64,000 bases of DNA from Mesorhizobium japonicum MAFF 303099 (GCF_000009625.1 NC_002678.2:4434001-4498000); one strand, 5' to 3'. Positions 17,377 through 28,592 are shown, counted from the stretch's first letter. Translations and numbers: made by a program. The notes: generated by a model from the sequence alone, not told the origin.

Positions 17377-18642
17377 GTGACGCGGCAGAACTACTTCTTT
17401 ACCTCGGAATCCGTTGCCGAGGGCCATCCCGACAAAGTCTGCGACCGGATCTCCGACGAGATTGTCGATCTGGTCTACCGCGAAGCCAAGAAGACCGGCA
17501 TGGACCCATGGAAGGTCCGTGTCGCCTGCGAGACCTTGGCGACCACCAACCGCGTCGTCATCGCCGGCGAAGTGCGCGTCCCCGAGACGCTGCTGAAAAA
17601 GGACAAGGCCGGCAACATCCTCAAGGACGCCGCGGGCCACCCGGTCGTGAACCCGGCAAAATTCAAATCCGTCGCCCGCAAGGCGATCCGCGAGATCGGC
17701 TACGAGCAGGCCGGCTTCCACTGGAAGACGGCCAAGATCGAGGTTCTCCTGCATGGCCAGTCGCCAGACATCGGCCAGGGCGTCGACAATGCCGCCGACC
17801 GCCAGGGCGAGGAAGGGGCCGGCGACCAGGGCATCATGTTCGGCTATGCCTGCCGCGAGACGCCGGACCTGATGCCGGCGCCGATCTACTACAGCCACAA
17901 GATCCTCGAACTTCTGGCCGCCGCCCGCCATCAAAACAACGGCGAGGCCGGCAAGCTCGGCCCGGACGCCAAGAGCCAGGTCACCGTCCGCTACGTCGAC
18001 GGCAAGGCCGCCGAGGCAACGCAGATCGTGCTGTCGACCCAGCATCTCGACGCGACCTGGGACTCCAAGAAGGTCCGCAAGGTCGTCGAACCCTATATCC
18101 GCGAGGCGCTTGGTGATCTCAAGATCGCCGACGATTGCATGTGGTACATCAACCCGACCGGCAAGTTCGTCATCGGCGGCCCGGACGGCGACGCCGGCCT
18201 CACCGGCCGCAAGATCATCGTCGACACCTACGGCGGCGCGGCACCGCATGGCGGAGGCGCCTTCTCCGGCAAGGACACCACCAAGGTGGACCGTTCGGCA
18301 GCCTATGCGGCGCGCTATCTGGCCAAGAATGTCGTGGCGGCGAAGCTTGCCGACCGCTGCACCATCCAGCTTTCCTACGCCATCGGCGTCGCCCAGCCTC
18401 TGTCGGTGTATGTCGACCTGCACGGCACCGGCAAGGTCGACGAGGCAAAGCTCGAGGACGCGCTGCGCACGGTGATGGACTTGTCGCCGTCGGGCATCCG
18501 GCGCCATCTCGACCTCAACAAGCCGATCTACGCTAAGACGTCGTCCTACGGCCATTTCGGCCGCAAGGCCGGCCGTGACGGGTCTTTCTCCTGGGAAAAG
18601 ACCGATCTCGCCAAGGCGCTCAAGGATGCTGTCGCGGCCTGA
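17377..18642 (+). CDS. metK: S-adenosylmethionine synthetase
   Basis: 421 residues, slightly longer than the 384 of Escherichia coli, as is usual for alphaproteobacteria. It makes S-adenosylmethionine from methionine and ATP in the cytosol. Family signatures are present: N-terminal [32 protein letters not shown] at about 147-158 and [16 protein letters not shown] at about 291-306. Start is GTG 17377, preceded by AAGAGGGG. Followed by trmB, an S-adenosylmethionine user, after 25 bases. Confidence 0.97.
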   Translation: MTRQNYFFTSESVAEGHPDKVCDRISDEIVDLVYREAKKTGMDPWKVRVACETLATTNRVVIAGEVRVPETLLKKDKAGNILKDAAGHPVVNPAKFKSVARKAIREIGYEQAGFHWKTAKIEVLLHGQSPDIGQGVDNAADRQGEEGAGDQGIMFGYACRETPDLMPAPIYYSHKILELLAAARHQNNGEAGKLGPDAKSQVTVRYVDGKAAEATQIVLSTQHLDATWDSKKVRKVVEPYIREALGDLKIADDCMWYINPTGKFVIGGPDGDAGLTGRKIIVDTYGGAAPHGGGAFSGKDTTKVDRSAAYAARYLAKNVVAAKLADRCTIQLSYAIGVAQPLSVYVDLHGTGKVDEAKLEDALRTVMDLSPSGIRRHLDLNKPIYAKTSSYGHFGRKAGRDGSFSWEKTDLAKALKDAVAA

Positions 18643-18667
18643 GCCGCGACAGACCCAGCGCCGCCAG

Positions 18668-19369
18668 ATGAGCCCGCAAGACAGGCCAAGCCGGACGACC
18701 GAAGCCTTTTTCGGTCGTCGGCGCGGCAAGCCGGTCCGTCCTCAGCAGGCGGCAGCCCTGGAAAGCGGGCTTGACGCCTACCGGCTCGATCTGACGGCCG
18801 ATGCGCCGTCGGATCTGCGCACTCTGTTCGAGACTGAAGTTTCGGCCGTCCGGCTCGAGATCGGCTTTGGCGGCGGCGAGCATCTTCTGCACCGCGCCAT
18901 CGAGGCGCCGACAACAGGCTTCATCGGCGTCGAGCCCTTCGTCAACGGCATGGCCAAGATGATGATGGCGGTGCGAGCAAGGCCGCTGGCCAATTTGCGG
19001 GTCCATGACGACGACGCCACCCGGCTGCTCGACTGGCTGCCGCCGGCTTCGCTTGGCGGCATCGATCTTCTCTATCCAGACCCCTGGCCGAAGAAGAAGC
19101 ACTGGAAGCGGCGTTTCGTCAGTCCGGTCAATCTCGAGCGTTTCGCCCGCGTCCTGAAACCGGGCGCAAAATTCCGCTTCGCGTCCGATATCGACACCTA
19201 TGTGAACTGGACCTTGCTGCATTGCCGGGCGCATGGCGCCTTCGCATGGCAGGCGGCCGAAGCTGCCGACTGGCACCGCCCCTATGAGGGCTGGCCTGGC
19301 ACGCGTTACGAGGCGAAGGCCATTCGCGAGGGCCGGCGGCCTGCCTATCTGACCTTTGTCAGGAAATAG
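18668..19369 (+). CDS. trmB: tRNA (guanine-N7-)-methyltransferase
   Basis: 233-residue TrmB protein that makes m7G46 in tRNA. The S-adenosylmethionine-binding segment [17 protein letters not shown] (about 58-74) and the family signature [12 protein letters not shown] (about 137-148) are intact. Start at ATG 18668, giving [18 protein letters not shown]; the upstream frame overlapping metK is probably not translated. It forms a likely operon with metK. Confidence 0.94.
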   Translation: MSPQDRPSRTTEAFFGRRRGKPVRPQQAAALESGLDAYRLDLTADAPSDLRTLFETEVSAVRLEIGFGGGEHLLHRAIEAPTTGFIGVEPFVNGMAKMMMAVRARPLANLRVHDDDATRLLDWLPPASLGGIDLLYPDPWPKKKHWKRRFVSPVNLERFARVLKPGAKFRFASDIDTYVNWTLLHCRAHGAFAWQAAEAADWHRPYEGWPGTRYEAKAIREGRRPAYLTFVRK

Positions 19370-19392
19370 GCCCACCCGCCCTCGCCAGATTT

Positions 19393-19557
19393 TCAGAAAC
19401 GGCCGATTCTGTTGAAGATGGCCGGATCCATGCCGAGCTTGCGCAAATCGTCGGCGCGCGGCTTGCGGCCGGCTTCCACGGAGCGCGACGCGGCAACCGC
19501 GCCGCCAAATGCCGTGAAGAGATCGCCCAAGGCGGAAAATAGTCTGCGATTGCTCAT
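19393..19557 (-). CDS. Small conserved-type protein of unknown function
   Basis: 54-residue protein, convergent with trmB. ATG 19557 is preceded on its strand by a strong ribosome binding site AAAGGAC with good spacing, which supports real translation. The sequence starts SNRRLFSALGDLFTAFGGAV, an amphipathic hydrophobic stretch, followed by a basic segment and RKLGMDPAIFNRIGRF at the C-terminus. I do not recognise a named family; similar short proteins with a hydrophobic N-terminus and a C-terminal LG-D-F-I pattern occur in rhizobia. Function unknown. Confidence 0.6.
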   Translation of the reverse strand: MSNRRLFSALGDLFTAFGGAVAASRSVEAGRKPRADDLRKLGMDPAIFNRIGRF

Positions 19558-19648
19558 GATCTTGTCCTTTCGCGCGCCACCGCGCGCCGCTTCTGTTCGT
19601 GTCGTGGCTAACAAATAAGAGCGCCCCGCCGGCTCTCACAGGGGGATT

Positions 19649-19803
19649 GGCGCATGGTGGCCATGCGCCTGGAGCAATGCTGGCGCTGTCAGGGCTTTTG
19701 CCGAACCGGCACGGCGGGCTTGAAACACCGGCCATGTTGGTTTATATCAGCCTCAAATTCTTGGTCGGTATGACGAAGAGTGGGTCCACCCGGTCCCGCT
19801 CTT
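19649..19803 (+). promoter_or_regulatory. Structured leader upstream of rimP, ending in a terminator-like hairpin
   Basis: Two hairpins lie before the rimP operon. GGCGCATGG/CCATGCGCC (19649-19657 and 19661-19669) is a perfect 9-bp stem with a 3-base loop. AAGAGTGGG/CCCGCTCTT (19776-19784 and 19795-19803) is a 9-bp stem with one G-U pair, followed immediately by T residues to 19807, the form of an intrinsic terminator 37 bases before the rimP ATG. It may attenuate the nusA-infB operon; this is inference. Confidence 0.5.
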
Positions 19804-19843
19804 TTTTATTACCTGCCGATAGGTTCGAAACGACAGGTACTTG

Positions 19844-20491
19844 ATGACTGCAACGGCAAGCGAAGGTGACGATCGCATCATCCGCGAAAGCGGCATCGAT
19901 GCGCGCATTGCGCTGATCGTCCAGCCGGTGCTGCGCGGCATAGGCTTTCGCCTCGTGCGGGTGCATCTGTCCGGCCAGAACGGGCTGACGCTGCAGATCA
20001 TGGCCGAACGCGAGGACGGCACCATGACCGTCGAGGATTGCGAAGAGGTCAGCCGCGCGGTGTCACCGGCGCTCGATGTCGATGATCCGATCGAAAAGGC
20101 CTATCATCTCGAAGTCTCTTCGCCCGGCATCGACCGACCGCTGGTGCGCAAATCGGATTTCGTGACCTGGACCGGTCATCTGGTGAAGATGGAAACATCG
20201 GTCATCGTCGCGGATCGCAAGCGCTTCAAGGGCAAGATTGCCGAGGCCGGTGAGAACGACGTGCTGATCGAGCGCGACAAGGCGGCCTATGGCGAGGAAC
20301 CGACGGTGCGCGTGCCTTACGACGCCATTGCCGAAACCCGGCTGATCCTGACCGACGACCTCATTCGCGATGCGTTGTCGAAGGACAACAGGGCGCGCAA
20401 GGAAGCCAAGAAACGCCGCGGTGAACCGGATGACGACGTGCCCGAGGGTGCGGAAGCGGACGCCACGGAAGAACACGAACAGGAAAGTTGA
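19844..20491 (+). CDS. rimP: Ribosome maturation factor RimP
   Basis: 215 residues with the RimP N-terminal domain (about 25-95: [20 protein letters not shown], then [19 protein letters not shown]) and an Sm-like C-terminal domain (about 100-170), then an acidic and basic tail rich in E and K. RimP helps 30S subunit maturation. ATG 19844 is chosen over the TTG three bases before. It heads the rimP-nusA-ylxR-infB-rbfA-truB cluster. Confidence 0.94.
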   Translation: MTATASEGDDRIIRESGIDARIALIVQPVLRGIGFRLVRVHLSGQNGLTLQIMAEREDGTMTVEDCEEVSRAVSPALDVDDPIEKAYHLEVSSPGIDRPLVRKSDFVTWTGHLVKMETSVIVADRKRFKGKIAEAGENDVLIERDKAAYGEEPTVRVPYDAIAETRLILTDDLIRDALSKDNRARKEAKKRRGEPDDDVPEGAEADATEEHEQES

Positions 20492-20540
20492 TTGAGCTGC
20501 CGGGTCCAAAGGTCCGGCAAACAGGCTCGGGAGAAAAAAC

Positions 20541-22136
20541 ATGGTTGTAAGCGCCAACAGACTTGAACTGCTGCAGATTGCCGACGCGGTCGCGCGTGAA
20601 AAGTCGATCGACAAGTCGATCGTCATCGCCGCCATGGCCGATGCGATCCAGAAGGCGGCGCGTTCGCGTTACGGCCAGGAAACCAACATCCGCGCCGACA
20701 TCAACCCGAACACCGGCGAGATGAAGCTGCAGCGGCTGATGGAAGTGGTCGAAAAGGTCGACGACTATGCCACCCAGATCGCCATTTCCTCGGCCCGCGA
20801 GCGCAATCCCGACGCCCAGCTCGGCGACTTCATTGCCGAACAGCTGCCGCCGATGGATTTCGGCCGCATCGCCGCCCAGTCGGCAAAGCAGGTCATCGTG
20901 CAGAAGGTGCGCGAGGCCGAGCGCGACCGCCAGTATGACGAATACAAGGACCGCATCGGCGAGATCGTCAACGGCACCGTCAAGCGTGTCGAATATGGCA
21001 ATGTCATCGTCGATCTCGGCCGTGGCGAGGCGATCATCCGCCGCGACGAGCTGATTCCGCGCGAGAACTACAAGTACGGCGACCGCGTCCGAGCCTATGT
21101 CTATGACGTGCGCCGCGAGCAGCGCGGCCCGCAGATATTCCTGTCGCGTACCCATCCGCAGTTCATGGCCAAGCTGTTCACCATGGAAGTGCCGGAAATC
21201 TATGACGGCATCATCGAGATCAAGTCGGTCGCCCGCGACCCGGGCTCGCGCGCCAAGATCGCCGTCATCTCGCGTGATAGTTCGATCGATCCGGTCGGCG
21301 CCTGCGTCGGTATGCGCGGCAGCCGTGTCCAGGCCGTCGTCGGTGAATTGCAGGGCGAGAAGATCGACATCATTCCGTGGTCGCCCTCTGCCGCCTCCTT
21401 CATCGTCAATGCGCTGCAGCCGGCGGAAGTCGCCAAGGTCGTGCTCGACGAGGACGCCGAGCGCATCGAAGTGGTGGTTCCCGACGATCAGTTGTCGCTC
21501 GCCATCGGCCGCCGCGGCCAGAACGTGCGTCTCGCCTCGCAGCTCACCGGCTGGGATATCGACATCCTGACCGAGGCCGAGGAATCCGAACGCCGCCAGA
21601 AGGAATTCGTCGAGCGCTCGGCGCTGTTCATGGAGGCCCTCGACGTCGACGAGATGGTCGGCCAGGTGCTGGCCTCCGAAGGCTTCACCAGCGTCGAGGA
21701 AGTCGCCTATGTCGACGCCGGCGAAATCGCCTCGATCGACGGCTTCGACGACGACACGGCTTCCGAAATCCAGACCCGTGCCCGCGAATACCTCGAAAAG
21801 ATCGAGGCCGAGCATGACGAGAAGCGCAAGGCGCTGGGCGTCAAGGACGAGCTGCGCGAAATCCCCGGCATCACCACCGCCATGATGGTGACGCTCGGCG
21901 AGGACGGCGTGAAGACGATCGAGGATTTCGCCGGCTATGCCGCCGACGACCTGACCGGCTGGAAGGAACGCAAGGACGGCGAGACCAAGGTCTATCCAGG
22001 CGTCCTGGCCAATCATGGTGTTTCGCGCGCCGACGCCGAACAGATGGTGCTCAATGCCCGTCTCAAGGCCGGCTGGATTTCCGAGGACGAGCTTGCGGCC
22101 GAAGAAGCATCGGCTGACGAAGCCGTTGGTGCGTGA
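20541..22136 (+). CDS. nusA: Transcription termination/antitermination protein NusA
   Basis: 531 residues. The order is NusA N-terminal domain (about 1-125), S1 domain (about 135-200; [20 protein letters not shown]), two KH domains (about 230-380; [13 protein letters not shown] and [20 protein letters not shown]) and C-terminal helix-hairpin-helix repeats (about 390-520). It binds RNA polymerase and nascent RNA and modulates pausing, termination and antitermination. ATG 20541 follows GGGAGAAAA. Confidence 0.97.
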   Translation: MVVSANRLELLQIADAVAREKSIDKSIVIAAMADAIQKAARSRYGQETNIRADINPNTGEMKLQRLMEVVEKVDDYATQIAISSARERNPDAQLGDFIAEQLPPMDFGRIAAQSAKQVIVQKVREAERDRQYDEYKDRIGEIVNGTVKRVEYGNVIVDLGRGEAIIRRDELIPRENYKYGDRVRAYVYDVRREQRGPQIFLSRTHPQFMAKLFTMEVPEIYDGIIEIKSVARDPGSRAKIAVISRDSSIDPVGACVGMRGSRVQAVVGELQGEKIDIIPWSPSAASFIVNALQPAEVAKVVLDEDAERIEVVVPDDQLSLAIGRRGQNVRLASQLTGWDIDILTEAEESERRQKEFVERSALFMEALDVDEMVGQVLASEGFTSVEEVAYVDAGEIASIDGFDDDTASEIQTRAREYLEKIEAEHDEKRKALGVKDELREIPGITTAMMVTLGEDGVKTIEDFAGYAADDLTGWKERKDGETKVYPGVLANHGVSRADAEQMVLNARLKAGWISEDELAAEEASADEAVGA

Positions 22137-22174
22137 GGTGAAACCGCATCGCACACAACCCGCCCTTGGACGAG

Positions 22175-22825
22175 ATGAACGATCGCACCTGCATCGTTAC
22201 CCGCAAGCAGGCCGAACCGGATGAACTGATCCGGTTCGTCGTCGGCCCGGATTCGGCCGTCGTTCCCGATCTCAAGAGAAATCTGCCCGGCCGCGGTTGC
22301 TGGGTGAGCGCCGACCGCCTACATATCGACAAGGCGGCGGCCAAGAACCTTTTTGCCCGCGCCTTCAAGGCACAGGTGGTCGTGCCGCCGGATCTTGGCG
22401 GCATGGTCGATGGGCTGCTTTCCAGATCCGCTCTGGGCATGCTGGGTCTCGCCCGCAAGGCAGGCGCAATTTCTCTTGGTGCCACCAAGGTTGAGAGTGC
22501 CGTGCGCGGTGGGCTTGCGCTTTTCGTGCTCCACGCGACCGAAGCATCGGACGATGGCGTACGCAAGATCAGCCAGGCGCGGCGGGCGACCGTCCATATT
22601 GGCGGCCCTTCCATCCTTGCCTACAAACTTTTCTCCGAGGCCGAGTTGAGCTTGGCATTGGGGGGTACAAATGTGATACATGCTGCCGTCCTCGCGGGAG
22701 ACGCGGGTAAGGCGGTCCAGAAGCGCATGGTTGCGCTCGACCGGTATCGGGGCGGTACCCCGGACGATCTGGCAATGCTTGCGGCCGTTGCTGACGAAGA
22801 TGAGGCCGCAGAGGATATGGAATGA
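22175..22825 (+). CDS. YlxR (DUF448) - L7Ae-like RNA-binding fusion protein
   Basis: 216 residues. The N-terminal YlxR domain (about 1-80) has [11 protein letters not shown] and the GRGCW motif; the C-terminal part (about 95-190) resembles the L7Ae/L30e RNA-binding fold ([20 protein letters not shown], then [12 protein letters not shown]). The fused form between nusA and infB is typical of alphaproteobacteria. The chosen ATG 22175 gives the usual N-terminus; TTG 22166 is less likely. It overlaps infB by four bases (ATGA). Confidence 0.9.
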   Translation: MNDRTCIVTRKQAEPDELIRFVVGPDSAVVPDLKRNLPGRGCWVSADRLHIDKAAAKNLFARAFKAQVVVPPDLGGMVDGLLSRSALGMLGLARKAGAISLGATKVESAVRGGLALFVLHATEASDDGVRKISQARRATVHIGGPSILAYKLFSEAELSLALGGTNVIHAAVLAGDAGKAVQKRMVALDRYRGGTPDDLAMLAAVADEDEAAEDME

Positions 22826-25404
22826 GCGATACGAAATCGGGCGACGACAAGACGTTGAGTGTTACACCGATGAAGACCTTGACGCTGAAGCGCCCCGGCA
22901 TGGAACAGGGCACCGTGCGCCAGAACTTCTCGCATGGCCGTACCAAGTCGGTCGTGGTCGAGACCAAGAAGCGCAAATTCTCCCTGCCCGGCGACAAGCC
23001 GGAGCCGGCTGCTGCTGCCCCTGTGCCCGTCTTCACGCCGAAGCCGCCGGTCGCCGCGGCCCCTGTCGTGCAGGAAGCGCCGAAGGCTGCGCCTCCACCT
23101 CCCCCGCGGGCTCCGGTCGAGCGCAGCGGCATGGTGCTGAACGAACTGTCGCGCAGCGAAATGGAAGCCCGCCGCAGGGCGCTGGAAGGATCCAAGGTCC
23201 GCGAGGTCGAAGACCGTCAGCGCGCCGCCGAGGAAGCCAAGCGCCGGGCCGAGGACGAGGAGCGGCGCAAGCGTGAGCGCGAGGAATCCGCGCGCCGCCA
23301 GGCCGAGGAAGAGGCGCGTCTGCAAGCCGAGGCCGAATCGCGCCGCCGCGCCGAGGAAGAAGCACGCCGCCGCGCACCGCTGGCCGCGGAGCTGGCAACG
23401 GCAGACGAAGAAGAAGAGGTCAAGCCGAAGCGGGCTGGCGCCGGCGCGCCTGTGCGTCGCCTCGTCACGCCCGAAGTGGCACGTCCGGCCAAGCCGACCA
23501 AGGGCGAGGAAGATCGTCGCCGTGGCAAGCTGACGCTGAATTCCGCGCTTTCCGACGAGGATGCGCGGGCCCGTTCGCTGTCGTCGATGCGTCGCCGCCA
23601 GGAGAAGTTCAAGCGCGCGATGCACAATGAGCCGCGCGAGAAAGTCATGCGCGAAGTGATCCTGCCCGAGACCATCACCATCCAGGAACTGGCGCAGCGC
23701 ATGTCCGAACGTGCGGTCGATGTGGTCAAGTTCTTCATGAAGCAGGGCCAGATCCTGAAGCCGGGCGACGTCATCGACGCCGACACGGCAGAGCTGGTCG
23801 CCACCGAATTCGGCCACACGGTCCGCCGCGTTGCCGAGTCCGACATCGAGGAAGGCCTGTTCAACATCGCCGACAATGCCGAGGACCTGGTGCCGCGTCC
23901 GCCGGTCGTGACCATCATGGGCCACGTCGACCACGGCAAGACCTCGCTGCTCGATGCCATCCGCAATGCCAATGTCGTTTCCGGCGAAGCCGGCGGCATC
24001 ACCCAGCATATCGGTGCCTATCAGGTCGAGAAGAACGGTCAGAAGATCACCTTCATCGACACGCCCGGCCACGCCGCCTTCACGGCGATGCGTGCCCGCG
24101 GCGCCCAGGCCACGGACATCGCTATCCTGGTGGTGGCGGCCGACGACAGCGTCATGCCGCAGACGATCGAATCGATCAGCCACGCCAAGGCGGCCGGCGT
24201 TCCGATCATCGTGGCCATCAACAAGATCGACAAGCATGACGCCGATCCGCAGAAGGTGCGCTCCGAACTGCTGCGCCACGAGGTCTTCGTCGAATCGATG
24301 GGCGGTGAAGTGCTTGACGTCGAAGTGTCGGCGACCAAGGGCACCAATCTCGACAAGCTGCTCGAGGCGATCCTGCTGCAGGCCGAAATCCTCGACCTGA
24401 AGGCCAATCCGGACCGTACCGCCGAGGGTGTCGTCATCGAAGCGCAGCTCGACAAGGGCCGTGGCCCGGTCGCCACCGTGCTGGTGCAGACCGGTACCTT
24501 GATGCCGGGCGACATCCTCGTCGCCGGCAACGAGTGGGGCCGCGTGCGCGCCCTGGTCAACGATCGCGGCGAGCAGATCAAGGAAGCGCCGCCGGCGATG
24601 CCGGTCGAGGTGCTCGGCCTTCAGGGAACCCCGCTGGCTGGCGACCGCTTCGCGGTGGTCAACAACGAGGCCCGCGCCCGCGAGATCACCGAATATCGCC
24701 AGCGTCTGGCGCGCGAGAAGGCGGTGGCCAAGCATGCTGGCCAGCGCGGCTCGCTCGAACAGATGATGTCGCAGTTGCAGACGAGCGGGCTGAAGGAATT
24801 CCCGCTGGTCATCAAGGGCGACGTGCAGGGTTCGATCGAGGCGATCAACGCGGCGTTGGACAAGCTCGGCACCGACGAGGTGCGTGCGCGCATCGTCCAT
24901 GCCGGCGCCGGCGCCATCACCGAAAGCGACGTCTCGCTGGCGGAAACGTCTGGTGCGGCGATCATCGGCTTCAACGTCCGTGCCAACGTACAGGCACGTG
25001 CCGCGGCCGCGGCCGCGGGCATCGAAATCCGCTACTACTCGATCATCTACAACCTCGTGGATGATGTGAAGGCGGCTTTGTCGGGACTGCTGTCGCCGGA
25101 GCGTCGCGAGACCTTCATCGGCAATGCCGAGATCCTCGAGATCTTCGACATCACCAAGGTCGGCAAGATCGCCGGCTGCCGTGTCACCGAAGGCAAGGTC
25201 GAGCGTGGCGCGGGCGTGCGCCTGATCCGCGACAACGTCGTCATCCATGAAGGCACGCTGAAGACGCTGAAGCGCTTCAAGGACGAGGTTTCGGAAGTCC
25301 CCGGCGGCCAGGAGTGCGGCATGGCCTTCCAGAACTACGAGGACATGCGCGTCGGCGACATCATCGAGTGCTTCCGCGTCGAGATGGTGACCCGAACACT
25401 CTGA
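22822..25404 (+). CDS. infB: Translation initiation factor IF-2
   Basis: 860 residues. The N-terminal region is low in complexity: a proline/alanine segment (about 55-95), then a highly charged R/E/A-rich stretch (about 110-195) likely to form a long helix, then the IF2 N domain. The G domain starts near 360 with G1 GHVDHGKT (about 367), followed by DTPGHAAF and NKID, and domains II-IV follow. It is the GTPase that delivers initiator tRNA. A 4-base overlap couples it to the ylxR gene. Confidence 0.98.
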   Translation: MSDTKSGDDKTLSVTPMKTLTLKRPGMEQGTVRQNFSHGRTKSVVVETKKRKFSLPGDKPEPAAAAPVPVFTPKPPVAAAPVVQEAPKAAPPPPPRAPVERSGMVLNELSRSEMEARRRALEGSKVREVEDRQRAAEEAKRRAEDEERRKREREESARRQAEEEARLQAEAESRRRAEEEARRRAPLAAELATADEEEEVKPKRAGAGAPVRRLVTPEVARPAKPTKGEEDRRRGKLTLNSALSDEDARARSLSSMRRRQEKFKRAMHNEPREKVMREVILPETITIQELAQRMSERAVDVVKFFMKQGQILKPGDVIDADTAELVATEFGHTVRRVAESDIEEGLFNIADNAEDLVPRPPVVTIMGHVDHGKTSLLDAIRNANVVSGEAGGITQHIGAYQVEKNGQKITFIDTPGHAAFTAMRARGAQATDIAILVVAADDSVMPQTIESISHAKAAGVPIIVAINKIDKHDADPQKVRSELLRHEVFVESMGGEVLDVEVSATKGTNLDKLLEAILLQAEILDLKANPDRTAEGVVIEAQLDKGRGPVATVLVQTGTLMPGDILVAGNEWGRVRALVNDRGEQIKEAPPAMPVEVLGLQGTPLAGDRFAVVNNEARAREITEYRQRLAREKAVAKHAGQRGSLEQMMSQLQTSGLKEFPLVIKGDVQGSIEAINAALDKLGTDEVRARIVHAGAGAITESDVSLAETSGAAIIGFNVRANVQARAAAAAAGIEIRYYSIIYNLVDDVKAALSGLLSPERRETFIGNAEILEIFDITKVGKIAGCRVTEGKVERGAGVRLIRDNVVIHEGTLKTLKRFKDEVSEVPGGQECGMAFQNYEDMRVGDIIECFRVEMVTRTL

Positions 25405-25424
25405 GTTCGCGTGACTTGCCGGTA

Positions 25425-25454
25425 CCAGGCGGTGGTCGAAAGACCGCCGCCTGG
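25425..25454 (+). terminator. Long hairpin after infB
   Basis: CCAGGCGGTGGTC (25425-25437) pairs with GACCGCCGCCTGG (25442-25454), 13 bp with one G-U pair, capped by a GAAA tetraloop. It lies 20 bases after the infB stop. The downstream sequence AGTTTATTG has only a short T run, so it may be a partial terminator or a protective 3' structure. Confidence 0.55.
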
Positions 25455-25578
25455 AGTTTATTGTGAAATTACGCATCGTGCGTTTCGAAACCGAATTCGA
25501 TTTCGGGCCGATGCGTTGACATATGAGACATGCGGCACGGTCCCATCCCGTGCCTCACGCTTTCAGGATTGAGAAAAA

Positions 25579-26019
25579 ATGCCCCGTCCAACCACATCCA
25601 GCCCGTCCCAGCGTATGCTGCGCGTTGCCGAACAGGTGCGCCACGCGCTCTCCGAAACCTTGCAGCGTGGTGAGATCATCGATCCGCTGATCGAAAATAC
25701 CGTTGTGTCGGTCTCGGAAGTGCGCATGTCGCCCGACCTGAGGGTCGCCACCGCTTTCGTTTCGCCGCTTGGCGCCAAGGACACCGACGCAGTTGTCGAG
25801 GCGTTGAACAAGCATGCGAAATTCGTCCGCGGTCGTGTCTCCGGCGCTCTGCGGCAGATGAAGTTCATGCCGGAGTTCCGCTTCAAGCTCGACACCTCTT
25901 TCGACAATTTCGCCAGGATCAACGATCTGCTGAAGTCGCCCGAAGTGGCACGCGATCTCGATGCGGACGACGACAAGACCAAGGACGACAGGGCCAAAGA
26001 CGACAAGGACAGCGAATAA
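25579..26019 (+). CDS. rbfA: Ribosome-binding factor A
   Basis: 146 residues of the KH-like RbfA family. It has [24 protein letters not shown] at the N-terminus, [20 protein letters not shown] in the core, and an acidic and lysine-rich C-terminal tail from about 125. It binds the 30S subunit during late 16S maturation and cold adaptation. The stop overlaps truB by one base (TAATG). Confidence 0.96.
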   Translation: MPRPTTSSPSQRMLRVAEQVRHALSETLQRGEIIDPLIENTVVSVSEVRMSPDLRVATAFVSPLGAKDTDAVVEALNKHAKFVRGRVSGALRQMKFMPEFRFKLDTSFDNFARINDLLKSPEVARDLDADDDKTKDDRAKDDKDSE

Positions 26020-26996
26020 TGGGGCGCCGCGGCAAGAAGAAGGGCCGGCCGGTCTCCGGCTGGGTGGTGCTGGACAAGCCGGTGGGGATGGGTTCCACCG
26101 AGGCCGTGTCCAAGATCAAATGGCTGTTCCAGGCGGAAAAGGCTGGCCATGCCGGCACGCTCGATCCGCTGGCTTCCGGCATGCTGCCGATCGCGCTCGG
26201 CGAAGCCACCAAGACGGTGCCCTATGTGCAGGACGGCGCCAAGATCTACCGCTTCACCGTCGCCTGGGGGCAGGAGCGCTCGACCGACGATCTTGAAGGG
26301 CCAGTGACGAAGAGTTCAGACCTCCGTCCGGCGGAAGCCGAGGTCAAGGCGCTGCTACCGAAATACACCGGCGTCATCATGCAGACGCCGCCGCAATTCT
26401 CGGCCATCAAGATCGCGGGCGAACGCGCCTACGATCTCGCCCGCGAAGGCGAGACGGTCGACATTCCCGCCCGCGAGATCGAGATCGGCCGCCTCGACAT
26501 CATCGAGCACCATGCCGACCACACCGTTTTCGAGGTCGAATGCGGCAAGGGCACCTATGTGCGCTCGCTGGCACGCGACATGGGCCGTGACCTCGGCTGC
26601 TTCGGCCATATCAGCGATTTGCGCCGGGTCGAGGTCGAGCCGTTCACATCGGAGGATTTCGTCACCATCGCCGAGCTGGAAGCCGCCCGTTTCGGTGCGC
26701 AAGGCGAGGACAAGCCGGAGCCTGCCGACGACGCCGATGCGATTGACGTGCCGGTGGACTTCGGCGCGATCGACGCGCTTCTGGTCGACACCTCAGCTGC
26801 CTTAGACTGCCTGCCGCAGATCGCCATCAGCGACGATGCGGCGACCAAGATCCGCCTCGGCAATCCGGTCATCATTCGCGGCCGCGACGCGCCCGTCGAG
26901 GCGGAGGAAGCCTGTGCCACGGCCCGTGGTAAGCTGGTTGCCATCGGCGCGATCGAACAAGGCATGTTCAAGCCCAAGCGGGTCTTTGCCGGGTGA
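26019..26996 (+). CDS. truB: tRNA pseudouridine(55) synthase
   Basis: 325 residues. The catalytic aspartate is D49 in [15 protein letters not shown], the TruB signature; [18 protein letters not shown] at the N-terminus and [10 protein letters not shown] follow the family pattern. It converts U55 in the T loop of tRNA. A C-terminal domain (about 250-325) follows an acidic linker. Last gene of the rimP-to-truB cluster before a CorA-type transporter. Confidence 0.96.
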   Translation: MGRRGKKKGRPVSGWVVLDKPVGMGSTEAVSKIKWLFQAEKAGHAGTLDPLASGMLPIALGEATKTVPYVQDGAKIYRFTVAWGQERSTDDLEGPVTKSSDLRPAEAEVKALLPKYTGVIMQTPPQFSAIKIAGERAYDLAREGETVDIPAREIEIGRLDIIEHHADHTVFEVECGKGTYVRSLARDMGRDLGCFGHISDLRRVEVEPFTSEDFVTIAELEAARFGAQGEDKPEPADDADAIDVPVDFGAIDALLVDTSAALDCLPQIAISDDAATKIRLGNPVIIRGRDAPVEAEEACATARGKLVAIGAIEQGMFKPKRVFAG

Positions 26997-27040
26997 CGGC
27001 TCTCGTCTAACTTCACGTCGATTCTACGATCGAGGGGCAG

Positions 27041-28135
27041 ATGGCAAAGGCCGATGCGGTGAAGAGGCGGGCGCCGGCGAAGACGAGGCGGCCGCCCGTC
27101 GGCGCCTCGCCGGGCACGCTGATCGCCGATCCGGCGGCGCGGCGCAGTGAGCTCAGGCTGACGCTGATTTCGCCCGAAAAATTCAAGACCATCGACAATG
27201 CCAGCATCGATGATCTCAATGTCCATTGCGACCGCTGGCCGGTCGTCTGGCTGGATTGCACCGGGCTCGCCAACATCCCGCTGATCGAGGAGATCGGCCG
27301 GATCTTCAACCTGCATCCGCTGGCCCTGGAGGATGTCGTCAACACCGACCAGCGACCGAAGGTCGATTTCTTCGAGGACCACGCCTTCGTCGTCGTGCGC
27401 ATGATCGACGATGTCACAGCTCATCGCTACGAGCAGATCGCCGTGTTCTTCGGTAAGAATTTCGTCGTCACTTTCCAGGAACGCGAGGGAGATCCGTTCG
27501 ACCCGGTACGCAAGCGTATCGGGAGTTCGGCGCCCAACCGCCTGCGCACACGCGGCGCCGACTATCTGGCCTACGCGCTGATCGACGCCATCGTCGACAG
27601 CTATTTTCCGCCGGTCGAGGCGGCCGGCGACCAGGTCGACGGCATCGAGGACGAGATGCTGCATTCGACGCACAAGCATCAGATGCGGCAACTGCACGAA
27701 TTGCGGCGCGACGCCAATGTGCTGAAGGGCGTGCTGTGGCCGATGCGCGATGCGCTGGCGACGCTGATCCGCAACGACGTGCCCTATGTCAAAGCCGAGA
27801 CCAAGGTTTTCCTCAATGACACACTCGACCATTCGCTCAGGCTGATCGAGCTGGTTGAGACCCAGCGCGACATGCTGACCGGGCTGATCGAGATGCATCT
27901 GTCGCTGAGCCAGGCGCGCACCAACGACGTCATCAGCTATCTCACCATCGTCTCGGTCATCTTCATGCCGCTCACCTTCCTGGTCGGCGTCTGGGGCATG
28001 AATTTCAGTCCCGATGCCTCGCCATGGAACATGCCGGAACTGCGATCTTACTATGGTTATCCGGCGGCGCTCGTCTTCATGCTGCTTGTCGCGATCGGCC
28101 TGATTGCCTTCTTCAAATGGAAAAAATGGCTTTGA
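27041..28135 (+). CDS. CorA-family magnesium/divalent cation transporter
   Basis: 364 residues with a large cytosolic N-terminal domain and two C-terminal membrane helices (about 300-320 and 338-358). The selectivity motif GMN is at 319-321 in GVWGMNFSP, where many members have YGMN. HPLALEDVVNTDQRPKVDFF matches the CorA cytosolic domain. ATG 27041 follows GAGGGG. Metal specificity (Mg, Co, Ni or Zn) cannot be told. It sits between truB and rpsO, which are usually adjacent. Confidence 0.9.
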   Translation: MAKADAVKRRAPAKTRRPPVGASPGTLIADPAARRSELRLTLISPEKFKTIDNASIDDLNVHCDRWPVVWLDCTGLANIPLIEEIGRIFNLHPLALEDVVNTDQRPKVDFFEDHAFVVVRMIDDVTAHRYEQIAVFFGKNFVVTFQEREGDPFDPVRKRIGSSAPNRLRTRGADYLAYALIDAIVDSYFPPVEAAGDQVDGIEDEMLHSTHKHQMRQLHELRRDANVLKGVLWPMRDALATLIRNDVPYVKAETKVFLNDTLDHSLRLIELVETQRDMLTGLIEMHLSLSQARTNDVISYLTIVSVIFMPLTFLVGVWGMNFSPDASPWNMPELRSYYGYPAALVFMLLVAIGLIAFFKWKKWL

Positions 28136-28316
28136 TAGCGATAAAACTCGGCATTTGGGGCTGAAAAGCCGGCTTGGTGAATTGGGCTGGTGTTTTGCCG
28201 GGAATTGCACTATATGCGCCGCAGCATAGCGCCTCGACGCTTTGCTTGCACCGGCCCCTGCTGGACGACATCCCGGCTGAGGGCGACCCGTTTCCTCAAA
28301 CATAAGGAAAAACACG

Positions 28317-28586
28317 ATGTCGATTACTGCCGAGCGCAAAAAGGAATTGATGGGTGAATTCGCGACCGCCAAGGGCGATACCGGGTCTCCGGAAGTCCAG
28401 GTGGCCATCCTTTCCGAGCGCATCAAGAACTTGACCGACCATTTCAAGGACCACAAGAAGGATAACCATTCCCGCCGTGGTCTGCTCGCTCTCGTGTCCC
28501 AGCGCCGCAGCCTGCTTGACTACCTCAAGCGCAAGGACGACGTGCGCTATCAGACACTGATCGAGAAGCTCGGTCTGCGCCGTTGA
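28317..28586 (+). CDS. rpsO: 30S ribosomal protein S15
   Basis: 89 residues, full length. It starts [15 protein letters not shown] and carries the S15 signature [20 protein letters not shown] near residues 39-58. It binds 16S rRNA early in 30S assembly. ATG 28317 follows AAGGAAAA. The long spacer before it (28136-28316) has room for its own promoter, for example TATATG at 28211. It is followed by a structure-rich spacer and pnp, the usual order. Confidence 0.98.
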   Translation: MSITAERKKELMGEFATAKGDTGSPEVQVAILSERIKNLTDHFKDHKKDNHSRRGLLALVSQRRSLLDYLKRKDDVRYQTLIEKLGLRR

Positions 28587-28592
28587 CGAATT

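Noticed and set aside
22621..25476. A 951-codon open frame on the strand opposite infB
   Set aside because: It is the mirror of a high-GC coding gene with skewed third positions; no domain or plausible start, and infB is certain.
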